A DNA stretch of 64,000 nt, from assembly GCA_007833815.1 (NCBI GenBank), contig CP033464.1:110001-174000 (forward strand), in the 5' to 3' direction. Positions 52,677 through 61,300 of this stretch are shown here, piece after piece; within the stretch, counting starts at the first letter, position 1, and every line of letters starts with the position of its first letter. This DNA comes from Brevibacillus laterosporus. GTDB taxonomy: Bacteria; Bacillota; Bacilli; Brevibacillales; Brevibacillaceae. The position numbers and the translations under genes were made by a program. The notes beneath the pieces were generated by a model. The model had not been told where the DNA came from, did not search any database, and was given only the letters and a program-made list of their open reading frames with translations.

Positions 52677-54456
52677 TTCCTTGTAACCGCGGGTCAAACA
52701 CTAGTCCTATCCGATTACGGTAAAGGGGTAGATAAGTTGTATTTTGTTGCAACATTTGTTCTATTTTGGTGATCGCTTGCTGTCTATCTACTGGTGAGGA
52801 AAGGCTTTGTAGTTGAGTGATAGCTATGTCAACTTTTTGCCGATCCTCATCCTTTAAATGAGCATAGACAAAACTGTTATGTGATAAAAACAATTCTAGT
52901 AAAGATAGCTCTGTATCATCCCCTACCGTGGCGCTATCATGAATTAAATCCGCTTGCTCAATAGTGGCTGGTTGAAGTAGCTCACCCACGTGATAATAAT
53001 GGATTTCAATAACGATGCCGTACATCCCACACTGCTCTCTAATCCATTCGCTATCTTCCACATGATCTCGATCTGTAAAGGTATGCAAGCGTATGACCTC
53101 TCCTTGATAGTTGCTCTGTTGGAGTAAAAGCCGTACACGTTCATAAAGATGTAGATCAGATTTTCTCTGCCTCTCTTCAAAAAATAAGCTATCTCGCTTC
53201 CACGGAGCAAAACACATAGCTATCTCATGACGTGCCCCTCCCAAATCATATACCATCTGTTCAGGCGACAAGATCAATTGCAAAGCTTGGCGAAATGAAA
53301 GTGATGTAATCGGACCTATTTTTCGTTGATTGCAGCTCAAGTATTGGACACACCAATCATTGCTGATTAACCGTTGCCAATTGCCTACGTGATTTTTTGA
53401 CTGCTCCTCTGGCTCATCCAGCTCGTACCACATACCGTATGTTGTTATCTTCTCTGGCTCTATTTCAACTACTTTCCTCGGCATAGAAATGAATTGCACA
53501 CGGTCGAGATGAGGTCTCACTCCGAAATAGTTTTCAAATGCTTCAAGTATTACTAGTCCATCATCGTTACGGATAAGTTTAAATGGCCCAGTCCCTATAG
53601 GCATTCTAGCAAAGTCCTCAGCCACTTGCTCTACGTAATCCTTTGGTACAATTGCTAGATGTTCATTTCCTAAATAATGTCCAAATAAATGTTGAGGACC
53701 TGAGAGTTTTATCTCAATAACACGTTCATTATGATGAATAATCTCTACTATCTCTCGCATTAGCCACTGATAAGGGGAATTTTCCCTAGCTAACCGATTG
53801 AGACTGAAGATTACATCACTTGCTACCATTTCCCGCCCATGGTGAAATAGGACCCCTTTGCGTAAATAAATCAACCAACGATCCCCAAGCTCATTTTTTT
53901 CGATATGATATGCCAAATGTGGTTCCATACTGCCCGATGTTTTATTATAGCGAAGCAACGTTTCACAAATATGCTGACTGATATGGCATTCTGTCCGTAA
54001 ATATGCATGGATAGGATCGACTATAGCTAATGGTTCGCCTAGGGGAAGGCGCAACGTCTCTATTCTTTTATCCTGTTCCCTTTCCCACTGTAATCCAAAT
54101 TGTCCTCGAAACCAGCGCTGAAATCGCTCGCTAGCTTTTGGAAGAGTAGCCGTAAATTTTTGCATGAGTGACAAGGCATCTGCTACCTGCCCTGAATAAA
54201 TCATCTGTTGTGCGTGGCTAACTAATACTTCATCTGGCTCGACTAGAAAAGTAAGCTTGGAACGGTTTCCCCTTCCTCTGCCAGGTATCCATGTAATCCA
54301 TTGAAGAGCAATCCATTTTTGCAAAATAAACTTGCTATTACGAGTTGTACAGCATAATAGAGTAGAAATTTGTTCAAGGGAAATTGAAACAGGCTCTTTC
54401 AATGGAATATGAACCAGTTCAGTTCGAAACCTAATATAATCATCTATAATATACAT
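52615..54456 (-). CDS. SgrR-family regulator with a solute-binding domain
   Basis: 613 residues: N-terminal winged HTH (ISLEQISTLLCCTTRNSKFILQKWIALQWITWIPGRGRGNRSKLTF) followed by an ABC-type family 5 solute-binding domain (AIVDPIHAYLRTECHISQHICETLLRY, WLIYLRKGVLFHHGREMVASDVIFSLNRL, GTGPFKLI). In E. coli SgrR senses sugar-phosphate stress; Bacillales homologues often lie next to an MFS exporter, as here. The two genes diverge with about 190 bases between starts. It probably regulates that exporter; the ligand is unknown. Confidence 0.85.
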   Translation of the reverse strand: MYIIDDYIRFRTELVHIPLKEPVSISLEQISTLLCCTTRNSKFILQKWIALQWITWIPGRGRGNRSKLTFLVEPDEVLVSHAQQMIYSGQVADALSLMQKFTATLPKASERFQRWFRGQFGLQWEREQDKRIETLRLPLGEPLAIVDPIHAYLRTECHISQHICETLLRYNKTSGSMEPHLAYHIEKNELGDRWLIYLRKGVLFHHGREMVASDVIFSLNRLARENSPYQWLMREIVEIIHHNERVIEIKLSGPQHLFGHYLGNEHLAIVPKDYVEQVAEDFARMPIGTGPFKLIRNDDGLVILEAFENYFGVRPHLDRVQFISMPRKVVEIEPEKITTYGMWYELDEPEEQSKNHVGNWQRLISNDWCVQYLSCNQRKIGPITSLSFRQALQLILSPEQMVYDLGGARHEIAMCFAPWKRDSLFFEERQRKSDLHLYERVRLLLQQSNYQGEVIRLHTFTDRDHVEDSEWIREQCGMYGIVIEIHYYHVGELLQPATIEQADLIHDSATVGDDTELSLLELFLSHNSFVYAHLKDEDRQKVDIAITQLQSLSSPVDRQQAITKIEQMLQQNTTYLPLYRNRIGLVFDPRLQGIRINRQGHVDYRTLWYKDLG

Positions 54457-54648
54457 ATTTCTTCTTCCTTTTCATGCACTCTCTATTACTATATCAATAT
54501 TTTTTTACTATCTATTGAGTTACCCCCACAAGTTATTTCTCCTCAGATGTGCCCCTTTATAAAAGAGGAAAAAATAGAGCTTCCTCTTCTTCTCTTTTTC
54601 TTGTTCCCCGCATGCCATACAATCAGCAAAACAAAGGGGGATCAAGTC

Positions 54649-56001
54649 ATGAAATTTACTAACCCAATGAAAAAAAATTGGACTCAACGTTATCATATCA
54701 CCATCTGGATCAGAATGTTTGGAGCATTCATCACCAGCCTATCGAGCTCGATGCTTGCCCCATTTTTCTTATTATACTTACACGACAAATTAGACGGGGC
54801 TGTGCTAGTACCCATGCTTATCGTCGGATTACAACCGTTGACTGACATCATTGTTACATTGCTCGGAGGCGGTATTACCGATCGTTTAGGTCGCAAACCC
54901 GTGATGTTACTTGCCCTAACCATGCAAAGTATAGCAATGTCTGGATTTATGTTGGCCGACTCTGTTCTTAGTTTTGCCCTGCTTTACATGTTACATGGGG
55001 CAGGTCAATCTCTATTTGTTCCTGCTCAACGTGCTCAAATCGCTGATGTAACGACAGATAGCCAACGTGTGGAAGTGTTCGGATTGCTCAATACCATTAG
55101 CTATATTGGTCTTGCATTAGGTCCTGTAGGCGGAATGCTATTATTCCACTATGATCCTAGTTGGCTGTTTGGTATAGAAGCCTTTTCATTATTTATTTAC
55201 ATGCTTGTTTGCTGGTGGAAATTACCCGAAACAGCTCCTGTCTCCTCTGCTTTTCGTTCATCATCTGATCAAGCTGAGGCGTTGGAAACGAAAAACAAAG
55301 AAACACGATCTTCCCAGCGTTCAGGTGCATCAAGCCATGTCCCTCCTGTACCGGCGGGTAAGCATCGCTTCTTTTCGTCTCATCGAATTACTGCACTAAT
55401 CACTAGATATAAACACGTCCTAATCCTAATGGTCTACACGCTACCGATCAGCTTTTTTTATGCTCAAACCGAGACTACCTTTCGGATATATTTACAAGAA
55501 AGCTTTGTTAACTATGTGTCCATTATTGCGACTCTCTCAACAATTAAAGCAATTTTAGCCGTGGCATTACAACTCCCATTAGTCAAATTAACTGAGCATA
55601 TTTCCTTTCAACGAGTAATGTTGTTATCCTGCTCTTGCTTTATGGTAACCGCTCTTGCCTATGGTTTTTCTAAAAGTATCGTTGTACTTATCGTGGTGCA
55701 ATTATTTTGGACCGTAGGAGAAACAATCGGGTTAACGCGTTTGCATACGTACATTTCAGAGATAGCTCCGCCAGAGGAACGTGGCCGTTACTTTTCTTTG
55801 CACGGAATTCACTGGGATATCTCTCGCACATTTGGCCCTTTCTTAGGCGGTGTCGTCCTGCTTACTTTTGGTGGGCAAACTTTATTTGGTATTTGCCTCA
55901 TTTTGCTGCTCTTATCTGGATTTCTATTTTTCCGATCACCAAATCTTCACAAGTTGACTGGACAACACGTGGACTTTCTAAAGAAAACTGTAATAAAATA
56001 G
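54649..56001 (+). CDS. MFS transporter
   Basis: 450 residues from ATG 54649, with AAAGGGGG upstream; upstream in-frame codons overlap sgrR-like coding sequence and are rejected. Twelve hydrophobic segments in two halves, with the MFS motif GGGITDRLGRKPVMLL between helices 2 and 3 and a ~60-residue Ser-rich cytoplasmic loop in the middle (SAFRSSSDQAEALETKNKE). Divergent from the SgrR-type gene, which suggests efflux of a sugar or toxic metabolite. The substrate cannot be named. Confidence 0.88.
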   Translation: MKFTNPMKKNWTQRYHITIWIRMFGAFITSLSSSMLAPFFLLYLHDKLDGAVLVPMLIVGLQPLTDIIVTLLGGGITDRLGRKPVMLLALTMQSIAMSGFMLADSVLSFALLYMLHGAGQSLFVPAQRAQIADVTTDSQRVEVFGLLNTISYIGLALGPVGGMLLFHYDPSWLFGIEAFSLFIYMLVCWWKLPETAPVSSAFRSSSDQAEALETKNKETRSSQRSGASSHVPPVPAGKHRFFSSHRITALITRYKHVLILMVYTLPISFFYAQTETTFRIYLQESFVNYVSIIATLSTIKAILAVALQLPLVKLTEHISFQRVMLLSCSCFMVTALAYGFSKSIVVLIVVQLFWTVGETIGLTRLHTYISEIAPPEERGRYFSLHGIHWDISRTFGPFLGGVVLLTFGGQTLFGICLILLLLSGFLFFRSPNLHKLTGQHVDFLKKTVIK

Positions 56002-56061
56002 TGTTAACTATCTTAACTAATAAACATTTGTTTATATTGAAAGAGAGGGTCGAATCAATCT

Positions 56062-56352
56062 ATGTTAAAAACTCCCTTGGAACGTGTTCGTGTGATTGGT
56101 TTTTTAGAAGGTCTTTCCTTCTTACTCCTGCTGTTTATCGCGATGCCATTAAAATATTATGCTGACTTGCCAATTGGAGTACAAGTGATTGGTCCCTTGC
56201 ATGGTGTTCTGTTTGTTCTCTATTTATTTGTTGTGGCACATGCTACTTTTGCTCTAAGATGGTCGTTCATACGTGTGATTGGCGCTGTGCTTGCATCCGT
56301 TATTCCATTTGGAACCTTTGTTTTGGATGCAAGATTAAAGAAGGATGTTTAG
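56062..56352 (+). CDS. DUF3817 (YdzA-like) membrane protein
   Basis: 96 residues with three hydrophobic segments and the DUF3817 pattern: TPLERVRVIGFLEGLSFLLLLFIAMPLKYYADLPIGV, GPLHGVLFVLYLFVV, VLASVIPFGTFVLDARL. Function of the family is unknown. AAAGAGAGG precedes the ATG. Lies 60 bases behind the MFS gene and may be co-transcribed; a terminator follows. Confidence 0.85.
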   Translation: MLKTPLERVRVIGFLEGLSFLLLLFIAMPLKYYADLPIGVQVIGPLHGVLFVLYLFVVAHATFALRWSFIRVIGAVLASVIPFGTFVLDARLKKDV

Positions 56353-56369
56353 AAAACCATATGAAAAAT

Positions 56370-56410
56370 GCATGATAAAATCATGCAAGGGAGAGGCTAC
56401 CCATAGCCTC
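56370..56410 (+). terminator. Tandem hairpin terminator after the DUF3817 gene
   Basis: GCATGAT-AAA-ATCATGC at 56370-56386, then GAGGCTA-CCCA-TAGCCTC at 56393-56410 followed by TTTTTATG. The remaining 56411-56668 shows no gene or clear motif. Confidence 0.8.
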
Positions 56411-56668
56411 TTTTTATGTTTTTCTATATTATATACAGGCATTTTGTAAGGTATTTGTAACCTTTCGGGACACATTTTTTCTTAGAATAAATAGGTAACC
56501 CAAAATGCTTCTACATTTATGTTGAGTTATTAAATGTTCCAATCAACTGATTATTCTGTTCATTTATTTTTTCCTCTGAGTACTCTTGACTCCACCCCTT
56601 AATTTGTCACTTTTTCTTATCTTTACCGTCTTATATGTAGACAAAGAATCTAGTTCCTGAGGTGAATA

Positions 56669-57826
56669 ATGGATCAACAAAAACTGAGTCGTCTTCAAAT
56701 CAAACGTAACAAAAAAAAGCAAGAGCAACGGAAGCGACTCCGCCTAATTATATTGATAAACACCATCCTGTTAACAGTAGGTCTGCTCGTCGTCGCTTGT
56801 ATCTATCTACCGGGAAAAATTGACAAATTCTTCTCCTTTCAAAACAATGCTTCTTCGGATTCAACAGATGCTACTTCCAAGAATGTTCGTCTTACCTTTG
56901 TAGGCGATATTATGATGTCTGGACATGTAGAGACTTTATTAAAAGATAAAGGCTACGATTATGCTTTCAAGCATGTAAAAGATCTATTTTTAGCAGATGA
57001 CTACACAATCGGTAATCTGGAGACCCCTATTACTGAAAAAGGTACTCCAGCAGCTAACAAGCAGTTTGTGTATAAATCATCACCAGAAGCAGTTACTGCT
57101 ATGAAAGCATCAGGAATTGATCTAGTGAATCTAGCCAACAATCACTCTATGGATCAGGGAGAAGACGGGTTATTAGACACCATGTACACGTTAGACAAGG
57201 AGAAAATGGAGTATGTAGGAGCTGGCGTAAACGCAGACCGCGCCTATTCCCCTGTTTTTGTGGAACGGAATGGTGTAAAAATGGCATTCTTCGGATTCAG
57301 TCGTGTCGTTCCTGAAACCAGTTGGTACGCAGGAAAAAATAAGGTAGGACTAGCGGTCATGTATGATTCCAAACGTGCAGTGGAAGCCGTACAAGCTGCT
57401 AAGAAAAAAGCTGATCTAGTCATTGTCATCGCTCATTGGGGAAAGGAAAAAGTAGATTTTCCTGTGGAGCACCAAAAAGAATTAGCCCAAGCTCTCGTGA
57501 ACGCAGGCGCTGATCTAATCGTCGGTGGTCATCCTCATGTGTTACAAGGATTTGAGCAGCTGAATGGGAAATGGATCGCATATAGCATGGGGAATTTCAT
57601 CTTTACCCGCGCAACACAGCCTAAAACCTGGGAGACCATGGTTCTACAAGCTACCCTTACCAAGGAAGGCGTGAAAGAGCTTAAAATGGTGCCATATCAC
57701 GCTGAACTAGGGCAGGCTGTACCAATGAATGAGCAAAATTCCCTGGATCTGATCAAACGAATCGAATCGATCTCTTCTGGAGTTAAGATTGCTGAAGATG
57801 GTACGATTACAGCTACTGAAGAATAG
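56669..57826 (+). CDS. CapA-family protein (poly-gamma-glutamate capsule type)
   Basis: 385 residues. A basic N-terminus leads into one membrane anchor (LIILINTILLTVGLLVVACIYLP, residues ~26-48), then a metallophosphatase-like CapA domain: LTFVGDIMMSGHV, IGNLETPIT, VNLANNHSMDQGEDGLLDT, VIVIAHWGKE and VGGHPHVLQGFE. PgsA/CapA helps export poly-gamma-glutamate, but capB/capC are absent, so a phosphoesterase-like or other envelope role is equally possible. CTGAGGTG precedes the ATG. Confidence 0.88.
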   Translation: MDQQKLSRLQIKRNKKKQEQRKRLRLIILINTILLTVGLLVVACIYLPGKIDKFFSFQNNASSDSTDATSKNVRLTFVGDIMMSGHVETLLKDKGYDYAFKHVKDLFLADDYTIGNLETPITEKGTPAANKQFVYKSSPEAVTAMKASGIDLVNLANNHSMDQGEDGLLDTMYTLDKEKMEYVGAGVNADRAYSPVFVERNGVKMAFFGFSRVVPETSWYAGKNKVGLAVMYDSKRAVEAVQAAKKKADLVIVIAHWGKEKVDFPVEHQKELAQALVNAGADLIVGGHPHVLQGFEQLNGKWIAYSMGNFIFTRATQPKTWETMVLQATLTKEGVKELKMVPYHAELGQAVPMNEQNSLDLIKRIESISSGVKIAEDGTITATEE

Positions 57827-57917
57827 ATGAAGCCTATTGACTGTTTAGCTAGTCTCAATTACTAAACATACATTTTATGGAAATAACCATCAATTGAAAT
57901 ACTGTTTCCAAATAGAA

Positions 57918-57964
57918 AAAAGGGCTACTCCTCAATTGACCACTTGAGCGAGCGATGCCCTTTT
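57918..57964 (+). terminator. Terminator of the CapA gene
   Basis: AAAAGGGC pairs with GCCCTTTT around an inner CTCAA-TTGACCA-CTTGAG hairpin, followed by CCTTTTC. Confidence 0.6.
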
Positions 57965-58014
57965 CCTTTTCATTAAAAACATATAAATTACGCTTCCATC
58001 ACTTCATACAGGTG

Positions 58015-58494
58015 CTACACAAGCTTTTCTGATACTTTTCTTTTCCCGCATTTTTTTTGTACCAAAGCAATAAGCGGAGAGCCGATGATCGTTGGCAATA
58101 GCCATACCAAAAGTGATGGCCACTGATTAAGAACAGGCATCTTGGTTTGGTTCACGACCAAAACCGCTGTAATAACACCAATATAAGAACCCAGCATTCC
58201 ATTAATATGCTTTCCTAACCATTCAGTCCATCTACGTTTTCGAGCTAGATACCCATATAGTGCTAATCCATACGAAAACAACGCAATAAAAAATAAATAC
58301 GCACTTTGCTCCCAATGCCAAATAGCCGTTACAATGGATGTAAGAAAAATCACAACGTACGACCCATGATAAATCTCCCCGTAAATCGTATGGGGGCCTC
58401 TTTTTTTCCTCATCATGATTGCCAATAATCCTGTGATTAAACATACTATACCTGCAACGATATGCAATGCAATAATCATCTGAAAAACGCCCAA
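58015..58494 (-). CDS. DUF2306-like multi-spanning membrane protein
   Basis: 159 residues with about five hydrophobic segments: LHIVAGIVCLITGLLAIMM, IYHGSYVVIFLTSIVTAIWHW, YLFFIALFSYGLALYGYLA, NGMLGSYIGVITAVLVVN and LVWLLPTIIGSPLIALV. The HIVAG...RKRGPHTIYGEIYH pattern resembles DUF2306-type proteins of unknown function. Start is uncertain: TTG 58494 has AAAGGTG at good spacing, while ATG 58479 lacks a ribosome binding site. Confidence 0.65.
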   Translation of the reverse strand: MGVFQMIIALHIVAGIVCLITGLLAIMMRKKRGPHTIYGEIYHGSYVVIFLTSIVTAIWHWEQSAYLFFIALFSYGLALYGYLARKRRWTEWLGKHINGMLGSYIGVITAVLVVNQTKMPVLNQWPSLLVWLLPTIIGSPLIALVQKKCGKRKVSEKLV

Positions 58495-58571
58495 CTGCCA
58501 TCACCTTTCTTTATGTATCCAGTTCTTGATGAAGTCCTTACTCATAATGGCTTTACACAATTGGAAAGTCT

Positions 58572-58715
58572 TTATTGATTTTTTAACTGATTAATAGCAT
58601 AAGTGGTAGTTATCGTAATGTTATCGGGTAGGAACCATTCCACTTTACAGCGTCTTCTATCGTCTCCAGGTAGGCTCCAGCACCCAGCTTTATTGGTTAC
58701 TTTTTTCGTTTGCAT
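58572..58715 (-). CDS. Tiny ORF of 47 residues, possible peptide
   Basis: ATG 58715 with GGGGAGGG eleven bases upstream encodes MQTKKVTNKAGCWSLPGDDR, RRCKVEWFLPDNITITTTYA, INQLKNQ. Two cysteines and a charged middle make it look like a real small protein or the remnant of one; no family is recognised. It lies 250 bases downstream of a LytTR/DUF3021 pair on the same strand. Confidence 0.4.
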   Translation of the reverse strand: MQTKKVTNKAGCWSLPGDDRRRCKVEWFLPDNITITTTYAINQLKNQ

Positions 58716-58719
58716 TAAT

Positions 58720-58830
58720 TTATTTACCCTCCCCTTTTTCTAGAACCTCGACAGCTCGTTTAATTACGTCTGGAACCGGTTTTGCAACAAGTTTGCTACA
58801 CTTGATTTCCTTTTACTGTTCTTTTGGCAT
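58720..58830 (-). pseudogene. Short broken frame before the 47-aa ORF
   Basis: ATG CCA AAA GAA CAG is followed in frame by TAA (58813-58815), then KEIKCSKLVAKPVPDVIKRA and VEVLEKGEGK to a stop at 58720, which overlaps the ribosome binding site of the next tiny ORF. It reads like the C-terminus of a protein but has no usable start. Confidence 0.3.
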
Positions 58831-58971
58831 TGTCTACATTATTTTCACACAAAAGAGAATAAATTGTGATTACTTATGGCGTATTTTGTTGAACTTTTTT
58901 GTGCATATCAATTTAATGAAACCGAACATGTTGAATGTTGATAATTTTTACCTCAATAAATAACATTTGGA

Positions 58972-59391
58972 TTATTTCCTCTTTAATCTCTCGTTAATTT
59001 TTTTCATTTCTTGTAAATTCATCCAATATACCACCGCCCAGACAAGGATATAAATAATTAATTGAATTCCAATAAACATAAGAAACCTGACTGGATTCTC
59101 AGCTGGATTTTCATACCAATCCCCAATTGCACCACAAATAAACACAAGTATTAAGACAACAACATAATGTATTGATAATTTAACCACAAATGGCCAACGA
59201 TCAAAGTAAAAAATAAGTGTGATAAGACCGCAACCCACTCCTAGAAATACAGCCAAAAGAAATTCCAACAAAAGCTCTTGCCCATTAATTACTCTGGTTT
59301 GATTTTGTAGTAAAACAATTGTAATAATGATATAAGAAGTACTTAAACCAATAAGGGCCCCTATTAGTGAATATTGGATTATTTTTTTCAT
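58972..59391 (-). CDS. DUF3021 membrane protein
   Basis: 139 residues with four hydrophobic segments (SLIGALIGLSTSYIIITIVLL, LLEFLLAVFLGVGCGLITLIFYF, VVLILVFICGAIGDWY, FLMFIGIQLIIYILVWAVVYW). DUF3021 proteins are almost always encoded directly after a LytTR regulator, as here: its ATG shares a base with the LytTR stop codon (TTAATG). The pair is thought to act as a membrane-bound regulator with its DNA-binding partner. Confidence 0.85.
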   Translation of the reverse strand: MKKIIQYSLIGALIGLSTSYIIITIVLLQNQTRVINGQELLLEFLLAVFLGVGCGLITLIFYFDRWPFVVKLSIHYVVVLILVFICGAIGDWYENPAENPVRFLMFIGIQLIIYILVWAVVYWMNLQEMKKINERLKRK

Positions 59392-59840
59392 TAAGCATCC
59401 CTCCCGATTCCTAGCCGCTTCTTCAGTACCTTTAAATACATACGACTAACATGAGCTGTTGATCCATTATCCATCACAAGCTGCATCATACCTATTTTCT
59501 CCATCTTCATAAAGGAAATTTTAGACACATTTACGAGCGTTGATTTATTGACACGGACAAAGTTCTTTTTTAATAAATCTTCCAGCTCATATAATTTACG
59601 CTTTGATTCATATTCATCCTCATCTGTTGAAAAATAAACCTTTGAACCTTCTGAATAAACAAAGTAAATATCTATAATTTTCAACATATAGATTTGCTGT
59701 TGTAAATAACCATCAATTACTTCTGTGTTAGAAGACTCAAAATACCTCATAACTTGTTCAATTTCATTTGTATACGCATTTGTATGAATATGGATTTCTG
59801 TTTCCTTTACATTCTCATCGATGATTAATTTGATTTGCAT
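59391..59840 (-). CDS. LytTR DNA-binding regulator
   Basis: 149 residues from ATG 59840, with GGAGGG upstream. The first ~45 residues are variable (IDENVKETEIHIHTN); the C-terminal ~100 form a LytTR domain: KIIDIYFVYSEGSKVYFSTD, LEDLLKKNFVRVNKSTLVNVSKI, and STAHVSRMYLKVLKKRLG. No receiver domain, so this is the short LytTR class coupled to DUF3021. Targets unknown; tiny ORFs lie downstream. Confidence 0.88.
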   Translation of the reverse strand: MQIKLIIDENVKETEIHIHTNAYTNEIEQVMRYFESSNTEVIDGYLQQQIYMLKIIDIYFVYSEGSKVYFSTDEDEYESKRKLYELEDLLKKNFVRVNKSTLVNVSKISFMKMEKIGMMQLVMDNGSTAHVSRMYLKVLKKRLGIGRDA

Positions 59841-59990
59841 ATGCACCCTCCACTCCATAAATAAAATATAACATGGAAACTATTAATATTTAATTTTCTT
59901 ATATAAGTGGTTCAATATGACAAATAAGTAGCAAAAAAGCGATGATGATATGTATATTCACCACCATTTTTTCTATGTTATTTGCTTCTA

Positions 59991-60366
59991 TTAGTTTAAG
60001 GAGGTTAGACTAATACAGTTTGAGTCTGTTTGATAGTCAATATTCTCAAGCTCTCTAGCTAGGTTAGGAGTGCGTTCAGCATCAATAACAATCTCTTCTA
60101 GATCATCCAACCATTTCTCACCATATTCAACCGAACCAGGTCCTTTCTTAGCTCCTTTTGATACGCAGATGATAATCACTTTTCATTTCATCTACTGACT
60201 TAGGCTCTGCGCTATCAGCAATGCTCATGGTAGTATCGTAGCCTTTTGCCTTGATCTTTTCGGCTACTTCTCTGTTGGAGTGTTTGACACCGTACACCTC
60301 ATCTAGTGCATATATCTTGCAAGCAATAGGGAGTGGTGTTGATCCGTTTGCCTTTGTTCGATGGCA
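59991..60366 (-). pseudogene. Phage terminase large-subunit fragment, frameshifted
   Basis: Minus strand 60366-60175 reads IACKIYALDEVYGVKHSNRE, VAEKIKAKGYDTTMSIADSAEPKSVDEM. After one surplus A (CAAAAGGAGC for CAAAGGAGC) the other frame continues GAKKGPGSVEYGEKWLDDLE, EIVIDAERTPNLARELENIDY. IADSAEPKS and GAKKG are hallmarks of the nuclease domain of PBSX/SPP1-type TerL. Both ends are missing: ~130 of ~430 residues remain. A prophage relic. Confidence 0.82.
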
Positions 60367-60456
60367 CTATGATAAGACAAGCAGGCTATAGGCGAAGCAT
60401 TGGGTGGACCAGGGAGACGGACTCAAATAGAAATAACTTCTTTTAAAGTAAATTAA

Positions 60457-60474
60457 GAGGCGGAAAACCGCCTC
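60457..60474 (+). terminator. Hairpin in the terminator cluster before the sigma gene
   Basis: GAGGCGG-AAAA-CCGCCTC is a perfect stem. A short frame ending at 60452 (QAIGEALGGPGRRTQIEITS plus FKVN) lies just before it and may be the tail of a lost gene. Confidence 0.6.
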
Positions 60475-60485
60475 AGATTGACGAG

Positions 60486-60508
60486 AAACCCCACATTTGT
60501 TGGGGTTT
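60486..60508 (+). terminator. Terminator, near-copy of the one split by the IS at 62.1/63.8 kb
   Basis: AAACCCCA-CATTTGT-TGGGGTTT followed by TTCTTAG. With its flanks (AGATTGACGAG on the left, CTTAGTAATAA on the right) it matches 62112-62140 joined to 63842-63860. Confidence 0.75.
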
Positions 60509-60662
60509 TTCTTAGTAATAAAGAGAGTAAATAAGTCGATGAATATGACATAATGAGACCGTGTAGTCTTTTATGCTAAATAAATTTGAAAATTACGCCA
60601 ATAAAAGAGGCATGTTAATACAATCTTCCTTTTCCCGTATTAACAATCGTAAGACTCATCAA

Positions 60663-60682
60663 AACAAATTGCGCAATTTGTT
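60663..60682. promoter_or_regulatory. Perfect 20-bp palindrome upstream of the sigma-factor gene
   Basis: AACAAATTGCGCAATTTGTT is symmetric over all 20 bases and ends 33 bases before the TTG start, a typical operator position. It is not followed by a T-run, so it is not a terminator. Confidence 0.5.
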
Positions 60683-60715
60683 AGGTAGTCATCAAGTGAA
60701 GGGAGGTGAAGTAGA

Positions 60716-61300
60716 TTGGAGATTGCTCGAATGAACACAGAAATCAGTCAGAACCCAACTAGCAAACTCAAGCATGAAATCCTGTCGACCGAGAGATTTG
60801 CGGAACTATACGATGCGTACTATATACGTGTCTATCACTATATTTGCTATCGGGTCAACAACCACTATACGGCTGAAGAAATATGCAGCCACGTATTTGA
60901 GATGGTAATTTCCAAATATAGTAGCTTCAATCCGGATAAATCCAACTTTGAGGTATGGTTGTTTGCCATCGCCAGAAATGCCGTGACGGATTACTTCCGC
61001 TCACAGAAGAAAAAAATGAGCTTTTCACTTGAATCTATCTTGGATATGGTCCTGCCCAAATCATCTCCCGAAGAAATTGTGATCCGAGGCGACAATAACC
61101 AAGCCTTATTCAAGGCGCTTGCTAAGCTGAGTGACAAGGAACGCAACATCATCGCAATGAAATACGGAGCTGGCTTGAAAAATACGGAAATCGCAGACTT
61201 GCTTGGTGTCAGTGGTTCAAATATAGGCGTCGTTCTCTACCGATGTTTAAAGAAATTACAGACCGAATTAGAAAGAGGGGGCTTTCAGTATGAGGAGTAA
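60716..61300 (+). CDS. ECF-type RNA polymerase sigma factor
   Basis: 194 residues starting at TTG 60716, chosen because AAGGGAGGTG stands at good spacing; ATG 60731 lacks a site. Region 2: FAELYDAYYIRVYHYICYRVNNHYTAEEICSHVFEMV and FEVWLFAIARNAVTDYFRSQ (-10 recognition). Region 4: LSDKERNIIAMKYGAGLKNTEIADLLGVSGSNIGVVLYRCLKKL. The downstream DUF4367 gene overlaps it by 11 bases, the usual sigma/partner arrangement. Signal and regulon unknown. Confidence 0.9.
   Translation: MEIARMNTEISQNPTSKLKHEILSTERFAELYDAYYIRVYHYICYRVNNHYTAEEICSHVFEMVISKYSSFNPDKSNFEVWLFAIARNAVTDYFRSQKKKMSFSLESILDMVLPKSSPEEIVIRGDNNQALFKALAKLSDKERNIIAMKYGAGLKNTEIADLLGVSGSNIGVVLYRCLKKLQTELERGGFQYEE

Noticed and set aside
54409-54648. 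N-terminal extension of the MFS transporter
   Set aside because: It overlaps the start of the divergent SgrR-type gene and contains the promoter region; ATG 54649 has a strong ribosome binding site and a normal MFS N-terminus.
58232-58504. Alternative frame with ATGATG start over the DUF2306-like gene
   Set aside because: Its product lacks a coherent hydrophobic pattern, while the other frame gives five clean membrane segments.
58765-58785. GGAACCGGTTTTGC as a further cre site
   Set aside because: The right half does not fit the consensus and it lies inside a short frame with no clear promoter.
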